A stretch of 64,000 nucleotides of DNA from Hydractinia symbiolongicarpus (taxonomy: Eukaryota > Cnidaria > Hydrozoa > Anthoathecata > Hydractiniidae). The notes under the pieces were generated by a model. It worked only from the letters and a program-made list of their open reading frames with translations. It was not told the origin of the DNA and did no database searches. Made by a program: the position numbers and the translations under genes. Positions 37,953-51,674 of this stretch are shown in pieces. The stretch covers positions 1,364,001-1,428,000 of the forward strand of contig NC_079883.1 in assembly GCF_029227915.1 (NCBI RefSeq). The letters run 5' to 3'. Within the stretch, counting starts at the first letter, position 1. Every line of letters starts with the position of its first letter.

Positions 37953-39515
37953 AGACGCTGAATAAAAGAAGTTTAATCGCCGGCAAACGATAACCCGCGA
38001 ATTCCCGTAAATCCCGGACTCGGCTCGTATAGCCAAAAGTGTACAAAGAAAGTACCCAGGGAGTAATTTAAATTCCTGAACGATTTTTTAAATTAATTTT
38101 TCACAACAAAAGCGCATGAGACTTGTAGTTTTCAAAAATGTTTTCATTTTTGATGAGACGCTGAATAAAAGAAGTTTAATCGCCGGCAAACGAAAACCCG
38201 CGCATTCCCGTAAATCCCGGACTCGGCCCGTATAGCCAAAAGTATACAAAGAAAGTACCCAGGGAGTAAACTCATTTCTCGAACGATTTTTTAATTCATT
38301 TTTTCACCACTAAAACGCATGACACTTGCAGTTTTCAAAAATTTTTCATTTTTGATGAGACGCTGAATAAAATAAGTTTAATCGCCGGCAAACGAAAACC
38401 CGCGATTTCCCGTAAATCCCGGGCTTGGCCCGTATAGTCGAATATATACGAAGAAATTACCCTGTGAGTAAACTCATTTCCAGAACGATTTTTTAAATTA
38501 CCTTCTCACCACTAAAACGCATGAGACTTGTAGTTTTCAAAAATGTTTTCATTTTTGATGAGACGCTGAATAAAAGAAGTTTAATCGCCAGCAAACGAAA
38601 ACCCTCGCATTCCCGTAAATCCCGGACTCGGCCCGTATAGCCAAAAGTATACAAAGAAAGTACCCAGGGAGTAAACTCATTTCCCGAACGATTTTTTAAA
38701 TTATTTTTTCACCACTAAAACGCATGACACTTGTAGTTTTCAAAAATGTTTTCATTTTTGATGAGACGCTGAATAAAAGAAGTTTAATCGCCTGCAAACG
38801 AAAACCCGCGATTTCCCGTAAATCCCGGACTCGGCCTGTATAGTCAAAAGTATACAAAGAAAGTACGGTGCGAGTAAACTCATTTCCAGAACGATTTTTT
38901 AAATTATCTTTTCACCACTAAAACGCATGAGACTTGTAGTTTTCAAAAATGTTTTCATTTTTGATGAGACGCTGAATAAAAGAAGTTTAATCGCCGGCAA
39001 ACGATAACCCGCGAATTCCCGTAAATCCCGGACTCGGCTCGTATAGCCAAAAGTGTACAAAGAAAGTACCCAGGGATTAATCTAAATTCCTGAACGATTT
39101 TTTAAATTATCTTTTCACCACTAAAACGCATGAGACTTGTAGTTTTCAAAAATGTTTTCATTTTTGATGAGACGCTGAGTAAAAGAAGTTTAATCGCCGG
39201 CAAACGAAAACCCGCGATTTCCCGTAAATCCCGGACTCGGCCTGTATAGTCAAAAGTATACAAAGAAAGTACGGTGCGAGTAAACTCATTTCCAGACCGA
39301 TTTTTTAAATTATCTTTTCACCACTGAAACGCATGAGACTTGTAGTTTTCAAAAATGTTTTCATTTTTGACGAGACGCTGAATAAAAGAAGTTTAATCGC
39401 CGGCAAACGATAACCCGCGAATTCCCGTAAATCCCGGACTCGACTCGTATAGCCAAAAGTGTACAAAGAAAGTACCCAGGGATTAATCTAAATTCCTGAA
39501 CGATTTTTTAAATTA
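37953..39515 (+). repeat. 8-mer higher-order repeat, copy 2
   Basis: Second copy of 36330-37892, sharing all of its private variants. The short stretch 37893-37952 between the copies belongs to a monomer of the TGTGACTTGTAGTCTTC type that is otherwise typical of the cassette at 25-29 kb, so the copies were either formed by exchange with an outside block or patched later. A few base differences are seen, such as CCCTCGCATTCC near 38602. Confidence 0.85.
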
Positions 39516-40349
39516 TCTTTTCACCACTAAAACGCATGAGACTTGTAGTTTTCAAAAATGTTTTCATTTTTGATGAGACGCTGAGTAAAAGAAGTTTAAT
39601 CGCCGGCAAACGAAAACCCGCGATTTCCCGTAAATCCCGGACTCGGCCTGTATAGTCAAAAGTATACAAAGAAAGTACGGTGCGAGTAAACTCATTTCCA
39701 GAACGATTTTTTAAATTATCTTTTCACCACTGAAACGCATGAGACTTGTAGTTTTCAAAAATGTTTTCATTTTTGACGAGACGCTGAATAAAAGAAGTTT
39801 AATCGCCGGCAAACGATAACCCGCGAATTCCCGTAAATCCCGGACTCGACTCGTATAGCCAAAAGTGTACAAAGAAAGTACCCAGGGAGTAATCTAAATT
39901 CCTGAACGATTTTTTAAATTATCTTTTCACCACTAAAACGCATGAGACTTGTAGTTTTCAAAAATGTTTTCATTTTTGATGAGACGCTGAATAAAATAAG
40001 TTTAATCGCCGGCAAACGAAAACCCGCGATTTTCCGTAAATCCCGGGCTTGGCCCGTATAGTCAAAAGTATACAAAAAAAGTACCCAGGGAGTAAACTCA
40101 TTTCCCGAACGATTTTTTAAATTATTTTTTCGCCACTAAAACGCATGAGACTTGTAGTTTTCAAAAATGTTTTCATTTTTGATAAGACGCTAAATAAAAG
40201 ATGTTTAATCGCCGGCAAACGAAAACCCGCGATTTCCCGTAAATCCCGGGCTTGGCCCGTATAGTCAAAAGTATACAAAAAAAGTACCCAGGGAGTAAAC
40301 TCATTTCCCGAACGATTTTTTAAATTATTTTTTCGCCACTAAAACGCAT
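39280..40349 (+). repeat. Dimer and single-monomer duplications
   Basis: CACTGAAACGCATGAG recurs near 39322 and 39728, a two-monomer (406-bp) repeat. Then the monomer with GTATACAAAAAAAGTACCC occurs twice in succession (near 40068 and 40271), each followed by TTTTTTCGCCACT and CTAAATAAAAGATG. The segment precedes the large duplicated block and resembles 32.4-33.5 kb. Confidence 0.75.
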
Positions 40350-43300
40350 GAGACTTGTAGTTTTCAAAAATGTTTCCATTTTTGATAAGACGCTAAATAA
40401 AAGATGTTTAATCGCCGGCAAACGAAAACCCGCGATTTCCCGTAAATCCCGGACTCGGCCCGTATAGTCAAAAGTATACAAAGAAAGTACCCTGTGAGTA
40501 AACTCATTTCCAGAACGAATTTTTAAATTATCTTTTCACCACTAAAACGCATGAGACTTGTAATTTTCAAAAATGTTTTCATTTTTGGTGAGACGCGGAA
40601 TAAAAGAAGTTTAATCGCCGGCAAACGAAAACCCGCGATTTCCCGTAAATCCCGGACTCGGCCTGTATAGTCAAAAGTATACAAAGAAAGTACCCTGCGA
40701 GTAAACTCATTTCCAGAACGATTTTTTAAATTATCTTTTCACCACTAAAACGCATGAGACTTGTAGTTTTCAAAAATGTTTTCATTTTTGATGAGACGCT
40801 GAATAAAAGAAGTTTAATCGCCGGCAAACGAAAACCCGCGATTTCCCGTAAATCCCGGACTCGGCCTGTATAGTCAAAAGTATACAAAGAAAGTACGGTG
40901 CGAGTAAACTCATTTCCAGAACGATTTTTTAAATTATCTTTTCACCACTAAAACGCATGAGACTTGTAGTTTTCAAAAATGTTTTCATTTTTGATGAGAC
41001 GCTGAATAAAAGAAGTTTAATCGCCGGCAAACGATAACCCGCGAATTCCCGTAAATCCCGGACTCGACTCGTATAGCCAAAAGTGTACAAAGAAAGTACC
41101 CAGGGAGTAATCTAAATTCCTGAACGATTTTTTAAATTATCTTTTCACCACTAAAACGCATGAGACTTGTAGTTTTCAAAAATGTTTTCATTTTTGATGA
41201 GACGCTGAATAAAATAAGTTTAATCGCCGGCAAACGAAAACCCGCGATTTCCTGTAAATCCCGGGCTTGGCCCGTATAGTCGAATATATACGAAGAAATT
41301 ACCCTGTGAGTAAACTCATTTCAAGAACGATTTTTTAAATTATCTTTTCACCACTAAAACGCATGAGACTTGTAGTTTTCAAAAATGTTTTCATTTTTGA
41401 TGAGACGCGGAATAAAAGAAGTTTAATCGCCGCCAAACGAAAACCCGCGATTTCCCGTAAATCCCGGACTCGGCCCGTATAGTCAAAAGTATACAAAGAA
41501 AGTACCCAGGGAGTAAACTCATTTCCCGAACGATTTTTTAAATTATTTTTTCGCCACTAAAACGCATGAGACTTGTAGTTTTCAAAAATGTTTTCATTTT
41601 CGATAAGACGCTAAATAAAAGATGTTTAATCGCCGGCAAACGAAAACCCGCGATTTCCCGTAAATCCCGGACTCGGCCCGTATAGTCAAAAGTATACAAA
41701 GAAAGTACCCTGTGAGTAAACTCATTTCCAGAACGAATTTTTAAATTATCTTTTCACCACTAAAACGCATGAGACTTGTAATTTTCAAAAATGTTTTCAT
41801 TTTTGATGAGACGCGGAATAAAAGAAGTTTAATCGCCGGCAAACGAAAACCCGCGATTTCCCGTAAATCCCGGACTCGGCCTGTATAGTCAAAAGTATAC
41901 AAAGAAAGTACCCTGCGAGTAAACTCATTTCCAGAACGATTTTTTAAATTATCTTTTCACCACTAAAACGCATGAGACTTGTAGTTTTCAAAAATGTTTT
42001 CATTTTTGATGAGACGCTGAATAAAAGAAGTTTAATCGCCGGCAAACGAAAACCCGCGATTTCCCGTAAATCCCGACCTCGGCCTGTATAGTCAAAAGTA
42101 TACAAAGAAAGTACGGTGCGAGTAAACTCATTTCCAGAACGATTTTTTAAATTATCTTTTCACCACTAAAACGCATGAGACTTGTAGTTTTCAAAAATGT
42201 TTTCATTTTTGATGAGACGCTGAATAAAAGAAGTTTAATCGCCGGCAAACGATAACCCGCGAATTCCCGTAAATCCCGGACTCGGCTCGTATAGCCAAAA
42301 GTGTACAAAGAAAGTACCCAGGGAGTAATTTAAATTCCTGAACGATTTTTTAAATTAATTTTTCACAACAAAAGCGCATGAGACTTGTAGTTTTCAAAAA
42401 TGTTTTCATTTTTGATGAGACGCTGAATAAAAGAAGTTTAATCGCCGGCAAACGAAAACCCGCGCATTCCCGTAAATCCCGGACTCGGCCCGTATAGCCA
42501 AAAGTATACAAAGAAAGTACCCAGGGAGTAAACTCATTTCCCGAACGATTTTTTAAATTATTTTTTCACCACTAAAACGCATGACACTTGCAGTTTTCAA
42601 AAATGTTTTCATTTTTGATGAGACGCTGAATAAAATAAGTTTAATCGCCGGCAAACGAAAACCCGCGATTTCCCGTAAATCCCGGGCTTGGCCCGTATAG
42701 TCGAATAAATACGAAGAAATTACCCTGTGAGTAAACTCATTTCCAGAACGATTTTTTAAATTACCTTTTCACCACTAAAACGCATGAGACTTGTAGTTTT
42801 CAAAAATGTTTTCATTTTTGATGAGACGCTGAATAAAAGAAGTTTAATCGCCGGCAAACGAAAACCCGCGCATTCCCGTAAATCCCGGACTCGGCCCGTA
42901 TAGCCAAAAGTATACAAAGAAAGTACCCAGGGAGTAAACTCATTTCCCGAACGATTTTTTAAATTATTTTTTCACCACTTAAACGCATGACACTTGCAGT
43001 TTTCAAATATGTTTTCATTTTTGATGAGACGCTGAATAAAATAAGTTTAATCGCCGGCAAACGAAAACCCGCGATTTCCCGTAAATCCCGGGCTTGGCCC
43101 GTATAGTCGAATATATACGAAGAAATTACCCTGTGAGTAAACTCATTTCCAGAACGATTTTTTAAATTACCTTTTCACCACTAAAACGCATGAGACTTGT
43201 AGTTTTCAAAAATGTTTTCATTTTTGATGAGACGCTTAATGAGAGAGGTTTAATCTCCGGCAAACGAAAACCCGCGATTTCACGTAAATCCGGGGCTTGG

Positions 43301-45178
43301 CCCGTATAGTCGAATGTATACAAAGAAAGTACCCAGGGAGTAAACGCATTTCCCGAACGATTTTTTAAGTTATTGTTTCACCACTAAAACGGATGAGACT
43401 TGTAGTTTTCAAAAATGTTTTCATTTTTGATGAGACGCTGAATAAAAGAAGTTTAATCGCCGGCAAACCAAAACCCGCAAATTCCCGTAAATCCCGGACA
43501 CTGCCCGTATAGCCAGAAGTATACAAAGAAAGTACCCAGGGAGTAAACTCATTTCCCGAACGATTTTTTAAATTACTTTTTTACCACTAAAACGCACGAG
43601 ACTTGTAGTTTTCAAAAATGTTTTCATTTTTGATAAGACGCTAAATAAAAGATGTTTAATCGCCGGCAAACGAAAACCCGCGATTTCCCGTAAATCCCGG
43701 ACTCGGCCCGTATAGTCAAAAGTATACAAAGAAAGTACCCTGTGAGTAAACTCATTTCCAGAACGAATTTTTAAATTATCTTTTCACCACTAAAACGCAT
43801 GAGACTTGTAATTTTCAAAAATGTTTTCATTTTTGGTGAGACGCGGAATAAAAGAAGTTTAATCGCCGGCAAACGAAAACCCGCGATTTCCCGTAAATCC
43901 CGGACTCGGCCTGTATAGTCAAAAGTATACAAAGAAAGTACCCTGCGAGTAAACTCATTTCCAGAACGATTTTTTAAATTATCTTTTCACCACTAAAACG
44001 CATGAGACTTGTAGTTTTCAAAAATGTTTTCATTTTTGATGAGACGCTGAATAAAAGAAGTTTAATCGCCGGCAAACGAAAACCCGCGATTTCCCGTAAA
44101 TCCCGGACTCGGCCTGTATAGTCAAAAGTATACAAAGAAAGTACGGTGCGAGTAAACTCATTTCCAGAACGATTTTTTAAATTATCTTTTCACCACTAAA
44201 ACGCATGAGACTTGTAGTTTTCAAAAATGTTTTCATTTTTGATGAGACGCTGAATAAAAGAAGTTTAATCGCCGGCAAACGATAACCCGCGAATTCCCGT
44301 AAATCCCGGACTCGACTCGTATAGCCAAAAGTGTACAAAGAAAGTACCCAGGGAGTAATCTAAATTCCTGAACGATTTTTTAAATTATCTTTTCACCACT
44401 AAAACGCATGAGACTTGTAGTTTTCAAAAATGTTTTCGTTTTTGATGAGGCGCTGAATAAAATAAGTTTAATCGCCGGCAAACGAAAACCCGCGATTTCC
44501 CGTAAATCCCGGGCTTGGCCCGTATAGTCGAATATATACGAAGAAATTACCCTGTGAGTAAACTCATTTCAAGAACGATTTTTTAAATTACCTTTTCACC
44601 ACTAAAACGCATGAGACTTGTAGTTTTCAAAAATGTTTTCATTTTTGATGAGACGCGGAATAAAAGAAGTTTAATCGCCGCCAAACGAAAACCCGCGATT
44701 TCCCGTAAATCCCGGACTCGGCCCGTATAGTCAAAAGTATACAAAGAAAGTACACAGGGAGTAAACTCATTTCTCGAACGATTTTTTAAATTATTTTTTC
44801 GCCACTAAAACGCATGAGACTTGTAGTTTTCAAAAATGTTTTCGTTTTTGATAAGACGCTAAATAAAAGATGTTTAATCGCCGGCAAACGAAAACCCGCG
44901 ATTTCCCGTAAATCCCGGACTCGGCCCGTATAGTCAAAAGTATACAAAAAAAGTACCCTGTGAGTAAACTCATTTCCAGAACGAATTTTTAAATTATCTT
45001 TTCACCACTAAAACGCATGAGACTTGTAATTTTCAAAAATGTTTTCATTTTTGATGAGACGCGGAATAAAAGAAGTTTAATCGCCGGCAAACGAAAACCC
45101 GCGATTTCCCGTAAATCCCGGACTCGGCCTGTATAGTCAAAAGTATACAAAGAAAGTACCCTGCGAGTAAACTCATTT
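40350..45178 (+). repeat. 24-monomer segmental repeat, copy 1 (about 4.8 kb)
   Basis: This block is repeated at 46846-51674, at an offset of exactly 6496 bp (32 monomers). Anchors are ATGTTTCCATT (40370 and 46866), CCTGTAAATCCCGGGC (41251 and 47747), GTCGAATAAATACG (near 42700 and 49196), AATGAGAGAGGTTTAATC (near 43228 and 49724), GTTATTGTTTCACC (near 43369 and 49865) and TGTTTTCGTTTTTGATG (44431 and 50927). It holds ordinary monomers only. The left end lies within a conserved segment shared by all monomers; the right end is where CCCGAACG replaces CCAGAACG. Confidence 0.88.
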
Positions 45179-46845
45179 CCCGAACGATTTTTTAAATTAT
45201 TTTTTCGCCACTAAAACGCATGAGACTTGTAGTTTTCAAAAATGTTTTCATTTTCGATAAGACGCTAAATAAAAGATGTTTAATCGCAGGCAAACGAAAA
45301 CCCGCGATTTCCCGTAAATCCCGGACTCGGCCCGTATAGTCAAAAGTATACAAAGAAAGTACCCTGTGAGTAAACTCATTTCCAGAACGAATTTTTAAAT
45401 TATCTTTTCACCACTAAAACGCATGAGACTTGTAATTTTCAAAAATGTTTTCATTTTTGATGAGACGCGGAATAAAAGAAGTTTAATCGCCGGCAAACGA
45501 AAACCCGCGATTTCCCGTAAATCTCGGACTCGGCCTGTATAGTCAAAAGTATACAAAGAAAGTACCCTGCGAGTAAACTCATTTCCAGAACGATTTTTTA
45601 AATTATCTTTTCACCACTAAAACGCATGAGACTTGTAGTTTTCAAAAATGTTTTCATTTTTGATGAGACGCTGAATAAAAGAAGTTTAATCGCCGGCAAA
45701 CGAAAACCCGCGATTTCCCGTAAATCCCGACCTCGGCCTGTATAGTCAAAAGTATACAAAGAAAGTACGGTGCGAGTAAACTCATTTCCAGAACGATTTT
45801 TTAAATTATCTTTTCACCACTAAAACGCATGAGACTTGTAGTTTTCAAAAATGTTTTCATTTTTGATGAGACGCTGAATAAAAGAAGTTTAATCGCCGGC
45901 AAACGATAACCCGCGAATTCCCGTAAATCCCGGACTCGGCTCGTATAGCCAAAAGTGTACAAAGAAAGTACCCAGGGAGTAATTTAAATTCCTGAACGAT
46001 TTTTTAAATTAATTTTTCACAACAAAAGCGCATGAGACTTGTAGTTTTCAAAAATGTTTCCATTTTTGATAAGACGCTAAATAAAAGATGTTTAATCGCC
46101 GGCAAACGAAAACCCGCGATTTCCCGTAAATCCCGGACTCGGCCCGTATAGTCAAAAGTATACAAAGAAAGTACCCTGTGAGTAAACTCATTTCCAGAAC
46201 GAATTTTTAAATTATCTTTTCACCACTAAAACGCATGAGACTTGTAATTTTCAAAAATGTTTTCATTTTTGGTGAGACGCGGAATAAAAGAAGTTTAATC
46301 GCCGGCAAACGAAAACCCGCGATTTCCCGTAAATCCCGGACTCGGCCTGTATAGTCAAAAGTATACAAAGAAAGTACCCTGCGAGTAAACTCATTTCCAG
46401 AACGATTTTTTAAATTATCTTTTCACCACTAAAACGCATGAGACTTGTAGTTTTCAAAAATGTTTTCATTTTCGATAAGACGCTAAATAAAAGATGTTTA
46501 ATCGCAGGCAAACGAAAACCCGCGATTTCCCGTAAATCCCGGACTCGGCCCGTATAGTCAAAAGTATACAAAGAAAGTACGGTGCGAGTAAACTCATTTC
46601 CAGAACGATTTTTTAAATTATCTTTTCACCACTAAAACGCATGAGACTTGTAGTTTTCAAAAATGTTTTCATTTTTGATGAGACGCTGAATAAAAGAAGT
46701 TTAATCGCCGGCAAACGATAACCCGCGAATTCCCGTAAATCCCGGACTCGGCTCGTATAGCCAAAAGTGTACAAAGAAAGTACCCAGGGAGTAATTTAAA
46801 TTCCTGAACGATTTTTTAAATTAATTTTTCACAACAAAAGCGCAT
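45179..46845 (+). repeat. Mosaic spacer between the two 4.8 kb copies
   Basis: Eight monomers built from copied pieces. 45180-46050 matches 41526-42396 at 3654 bp (18 monomers; CATTTTCGATAAG at 45249 and 41595). 46055-46440 matches 40371-40756 at 5684 bp (28 monomers). From about 46470 CTAAATAAAAGATG with CGCAGGCAAACG matches 45270. Two joins, near 46031-46060 and 46843-46872, have the same form: CACAACAAAAGCG followed by ATGTTTCCATT. Confidence 0.8.
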
Positions 46846-49800
46846 GAGACTTGTAGTTTTCAAAAATGTTTCCATTTTTGATAAGACGCTAAATAAAAGA
46901 TGTTTAATCGCCGGCAAACGAAAACCCGCGATTTCCCGTAAATCCCGGACTCGGCCCGTATAGTCAAAAGTATACAAAGAAAGTACCCTGTGAGTAAACT
47001 CATTTCCAGAACGAATTTTTAAATTATCTTTTCACCACTAAAACGCATGAGACTTGTAATTTTCAAAAATGTTTTCATTTTTGGTGAGACGCGGAATAAA
47101 AGAAGTTTAATCGCCGGCAAACGAAAACCCGCGATTTCCCGTAAATCCCGGACTCGGCCTGTATAGTCAAAAGTATACAAAGAAAGTACCCTGCGAGTAA
47201 ACTCATTTCCAGAACGATTTTTTAAATTATCTTTTCACCACTAAAACGCATGAGACTTGTAGTTTTCAAAAATGTTTTCATTTTTGATGAGACGCTGAAT
47301 AAAAGAAGTTTAATCGCCGGCAAACGAAAACCCGCGATTTCCCGTAAATCCCGGACTCGGCCTGTATAGTCAAAAGTATACAAAGAAAGTACGGTGCGAG
47401 TAAACTCATTTCCAGAACGATTTTTTAAATTATCTTTTCACCACTAAAACGCATGAGACTTGTAGTTTTCAAAAATGTTTTCATTTTTGATGAGACGCTG
47501 AATAAAAGAAGTTTAATCGCCGGCAAACGATAACCCGCGAATTCCCGTAAATCCCGGACTCGACTCGTATAGCCAAAAGTGTACAAAGAAAGTACCCAGG
47601 GAGTAATCTAAATTCCTGAACGATTTTTTAAATTATCTTTTCACCACTAAAACGCATGAGACTTGTAGTTTTCAAAAATGTTTTCATTTTTGATGAGACG
47701 CTGAATAAAATAAGTTTAATCGCCGGCAAACGAAAACCCGCGATTTCCTGTAAATCCCGGGCTTGGCCCGTATAGTCGAATATATACGAAGAAATTACCC
47801 TGTGAGTAAACTCATTTCAAGAACGATTTTTTAAATTATCTTTTCACCACTAAAACGCATGAGACTTGTAGTTTTCAAAAATGTTTTCATTTTTGATGAG
47901 ACGCGGAATAAAAGAAGTTTAATCGCCGCCAAACGAAAACCCGCGATTTCCCGTAAATCCCGGACTCGGCCCGTATAGTCAAAAGTATACAAAGAAAGTA
48001 CCCAGGGAGTAAACTCATTTCCCGAACGATTTTTTAAATTATTTTTTCGCCACTAAAACGCATGAGACTTGTAGTTTTCAAAAATGTTTTCATTTTCGAT
48101 AAGACGCTAAATAAAAGATGTTTAATCGCCGGCAAACGAAAACCCGCGATTTCCCGTAAATCCCGGACTCGGCCCGTATAGTCAAAAGTATACAAAGAAA
48201 GTACCCTGTGAGTAAACTCATTTCCAGAACGAATTTTTAAATTATCTTTTCACCACTAAAACGCATGAGACTTGTAATTTTCAAAAATGTTTTCATTTTT
48301 GATGAGACGCGGAATAAAAGAAGTTTAATCGCCGGCAAACGAAAACCCGCGATTTCCCGTAAATCCCGGACTCGGCCTGTATAGTCAAAAGTATACAAAG
48401 AAAGTACCCTGCGAGTAAACTCATTTCCAGAACGATTTTTTAAATTATCTTTTCACCACTAAAACGCATGAGACTTGTAGTTTTCAAAAATGTTTTCATT
48501 TTTGATGAGACGCTGAATAAAAGAAGTTTAATCGCCGGCAAACGAAAACCCGCGATTTCCCGTAAATCCCGACCTCGGCCTGTATAGTCAAAAGTATACA
48601 AAGAAAGTACGGTGCGAGTAAACTCATTTCCAGAACGATTTTTTAAATTATCTTTTCACCACTAAAACGCATGAGACTTGTAGTTTTCAAAAATGTTTTC
48701 ATTTTTGATGAGACGCTGAATAAAAGAAGTTTAATCGCCGGCAAACGATAACCCGCGAATTCCCGTAAATCCCGGACTCGGCTCGTATAGCCAAAAGTGT
48801 ACAAAGAAAGTACCCAGGGAGTAATTTAAATTCCTGAACGATTTTTTAAATTAATTTTTCACAACAAAAGCGCATGAGACTTGTAGTTTTCAAAAATGTT
48901 TTCATTTTTGATGAGACGCTGAATAAAAGAAGTTTAATCGCCGGCAAACGAAAACCCGCGCATTCCCGTAAATCCCGGACTCGGCCCGTATAGCCAAAAG
49001 TATACAAAGAAAGTACCCAGGGAGTAAACTCATTTCCCGAACGATTTTTTAAATTATTTTTTCACCACTAAAACGCATGACACTTGCAGTTTTCAAAAAT
49101 GTTTTCATTTTTGATGAGACGCTGAATAAAATAAGTTTAATCGCCGGCAAACGAAAACCCGCGATTTCCCGTAAATCCCGGGCTTGGCCCGTATAGTCGA
49201 ATAAATACGAAGAAATTACCCTGTGAGTAAACTCATTTCCAGAACGATTTTTTAAATTACCTTTTCACCACTAAAACGCATGAGACTTGTAGTTTTCAAA
49301 AATGTTTTCATTTTTGATGAGACGCTGAATAAAAGAAGTTTAATCGCCGGCAAACGAAAACCCGCGCATTCCCGTAAATCCCGGACTCGGCCCGTATAGC
49401 CAAAAGTATACAAAGAAAGTACCCAGGGAGTAAACTCATTTCCCGAACGATTTTTTAAATTATTTTTTCACCACTTAAACGCATGACACTTGCAGTTTTC
49501 AAATATGTTTTCATTTTTGATGAGACGCTGAATAAAATAAGTTTAATCGCCGGCAAACGAAAACCCGCGATTTCCCGTAAATCCCGGGCTTGGCCCGTAT
49601 AGTCGAATATATACGAAGAAATTACCCTGTGAGTAAACTCATTTCCAGAACGATTTTTTAAATTACCTTTTCACCACTAAAACGCATGAGACTTGTAGTT
49701 TTCAAAAATGTTTTCATTTTTGATGAGACGCTTAATGAGAGAGGTTTAATCTCCGGCAAACGAAAACCCGCGATTTCACGTAAATCCGGGGCTTGGCCCG

Positions 49801-51674
49801 TATAGTCGAATGTATACAAAGAAAGTACCCAGGGAGTAAACGCATTTCCCGAACGATTTTTTAAGTTATTGTTTCACCACTAAAACGGATGAGACTTGTA
49901 GTTTTCAAAAATGTTTTCATTTTTGATGAGACGCTGAATAAAAGAAGTTTAATCGCCGGCAAACCAAAACCCGCGAATTCCCGTAAATCCCGGACACTGC
50001 CCGTATAGCCAGAAGTATACAAAGAAAGTACCCAGGGAGTAAACTCATTTCCCGAACGATTTTTTAAATTACTTTTTTACCACTAAAACGCACGAGACTT
50101 GTAGTTTTCAAAAATGTTTTCATTTTTGATAAGACGCTAAATAAAAGATGTTTAATCGCCGGCAAACGAAAACCCGCGATTTCCCGTAAATCCCGGACTC
50201 GGCCCGTATAGTCAAAAGTATACAAAGAAAGTACCCTGTGAGTAAACTCATTTCCAGAACGAATTTTTAAATTATCTTTTCACCACTAAAACGCATGAGA
50301 CTTGTAATTTTCAAAAATGTTTTCATTTTTGGTGAGACGCGGAATAAAAGAAGTTTAATCGCCGGCAAACGAAAACCCGCGATTTCCCGTAAATCCCGGA
50401 CTCGGCCTGTATAGTCAAAAGTATACAAAGAAAGTACCCTGCGAGTAAACTCATTTCCAGAACGATTTTTTAAATTATCTTTTCACCACTAAAACGCATG
50501 AGACTTGTAGTTTTCAAAAATGTTTTCATTTTTGATGAGACGCTGAATAAAAGAAGTTTAATCGCCGGCAAACGAAAACCCGCGATTTCCCGTAAATCCC
50601 GGACTCGGCCTGTATAGTCAAAAGTATACAAAGAAAGTACGGTGCGAGTAAACTCATTTCCAGAACGATTTTTTAAATTATCTTTTCACCACTAAAACGC
50701 ATGAGACTTGTAGTTTTCAAAAATGTTTTCATTTTTGATGAGACGCTGAATAAAAGAAGTTTAATCGCCGGCAAACGATAACCCGCGAATTCCCGTAAAT
50801 CCCGGACTCGACTCGTATAGCCAAAAGTGTACAAAGAAAGTACCCAGGGAGTAATCTAAATTCCTGAACGATTTTTTAAATTATCTTTTCACCACTAAAA
50901 CGCATGAGACTTGTAGTTTTCAAAAATGTTTTCGTTTTTGATGAGGCGCTGAATAAAATAAGTTTAATCGCCGGCAAACGAAAACCCGCGATTTCCCGTA
51001 AATCCCGGGCTTGGCCCGTATAGTCGAATATATACGAAGAAATTACCCTGTGAGTAAACTCATTTCAAGAACGATTTTTTAAATTACCTTTTCACCACTA
51101 AAACGCATGAGACTTGTAGTTTTCAAAAATGTTTTCATTTTTGATGAGACGCGGAATAAAAGAAGTTTAATCGCCGCCAAACGAAAACCCGCGATTTCCC
51201 GTAAATCCCGGACTCGGCCCGTATAGTCAAAAGTATACAAAGAAAGTACCCAGGGAGTAAACTCATTTCCCGAACGATTTTTTAAATTATTTTTTCGCCA
51301 CTAAAACGCATGAGACTTGTAGTTTTCAAAAATGTTTTCGTTTTTGATAAGACGCTAAATAAAAGATGTTTAATCGCCGGCAAACGAAAACCCGCGATTT
51401 CCCGTAAATCCCGGACTCGGCCCGTATAGTCAAAAGTATACAAAAAAAGTACCCTGTGAGTAAACTCATTTCCAGAACGAATTTTTAAATTATCTTTTCA
51501 CCACTAAAACGCATGAGACTTGTAATTTTCAAAAATGTTTTCATTTTTGATGAGACGCGGAATAAAAGAAGTTTAATCGCCGGCAAACGAAAACCCGCGA
51601 TTTCCCGTAAATCCCGGACTCGGCCTGTATAGTCAAAAGTATACAAAGAAAGTACCCTGCGAGTAAACTCATTT
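46846..51674 (+). repeat. 24-monomer segmental repeat, copy 2 (about 4.8 kb)
   Basis: Second copy of 40350-45178. Only scattered base differences were seen, for example CCCGCGAATT near 49972 against CCCGCAAATT in copy 1, and TACCCAGGG near 51248 against TACACAGGG near 44752. High identity over 4.8 kb makes this the largest recent duplication in the window. Confidence 0.88.
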
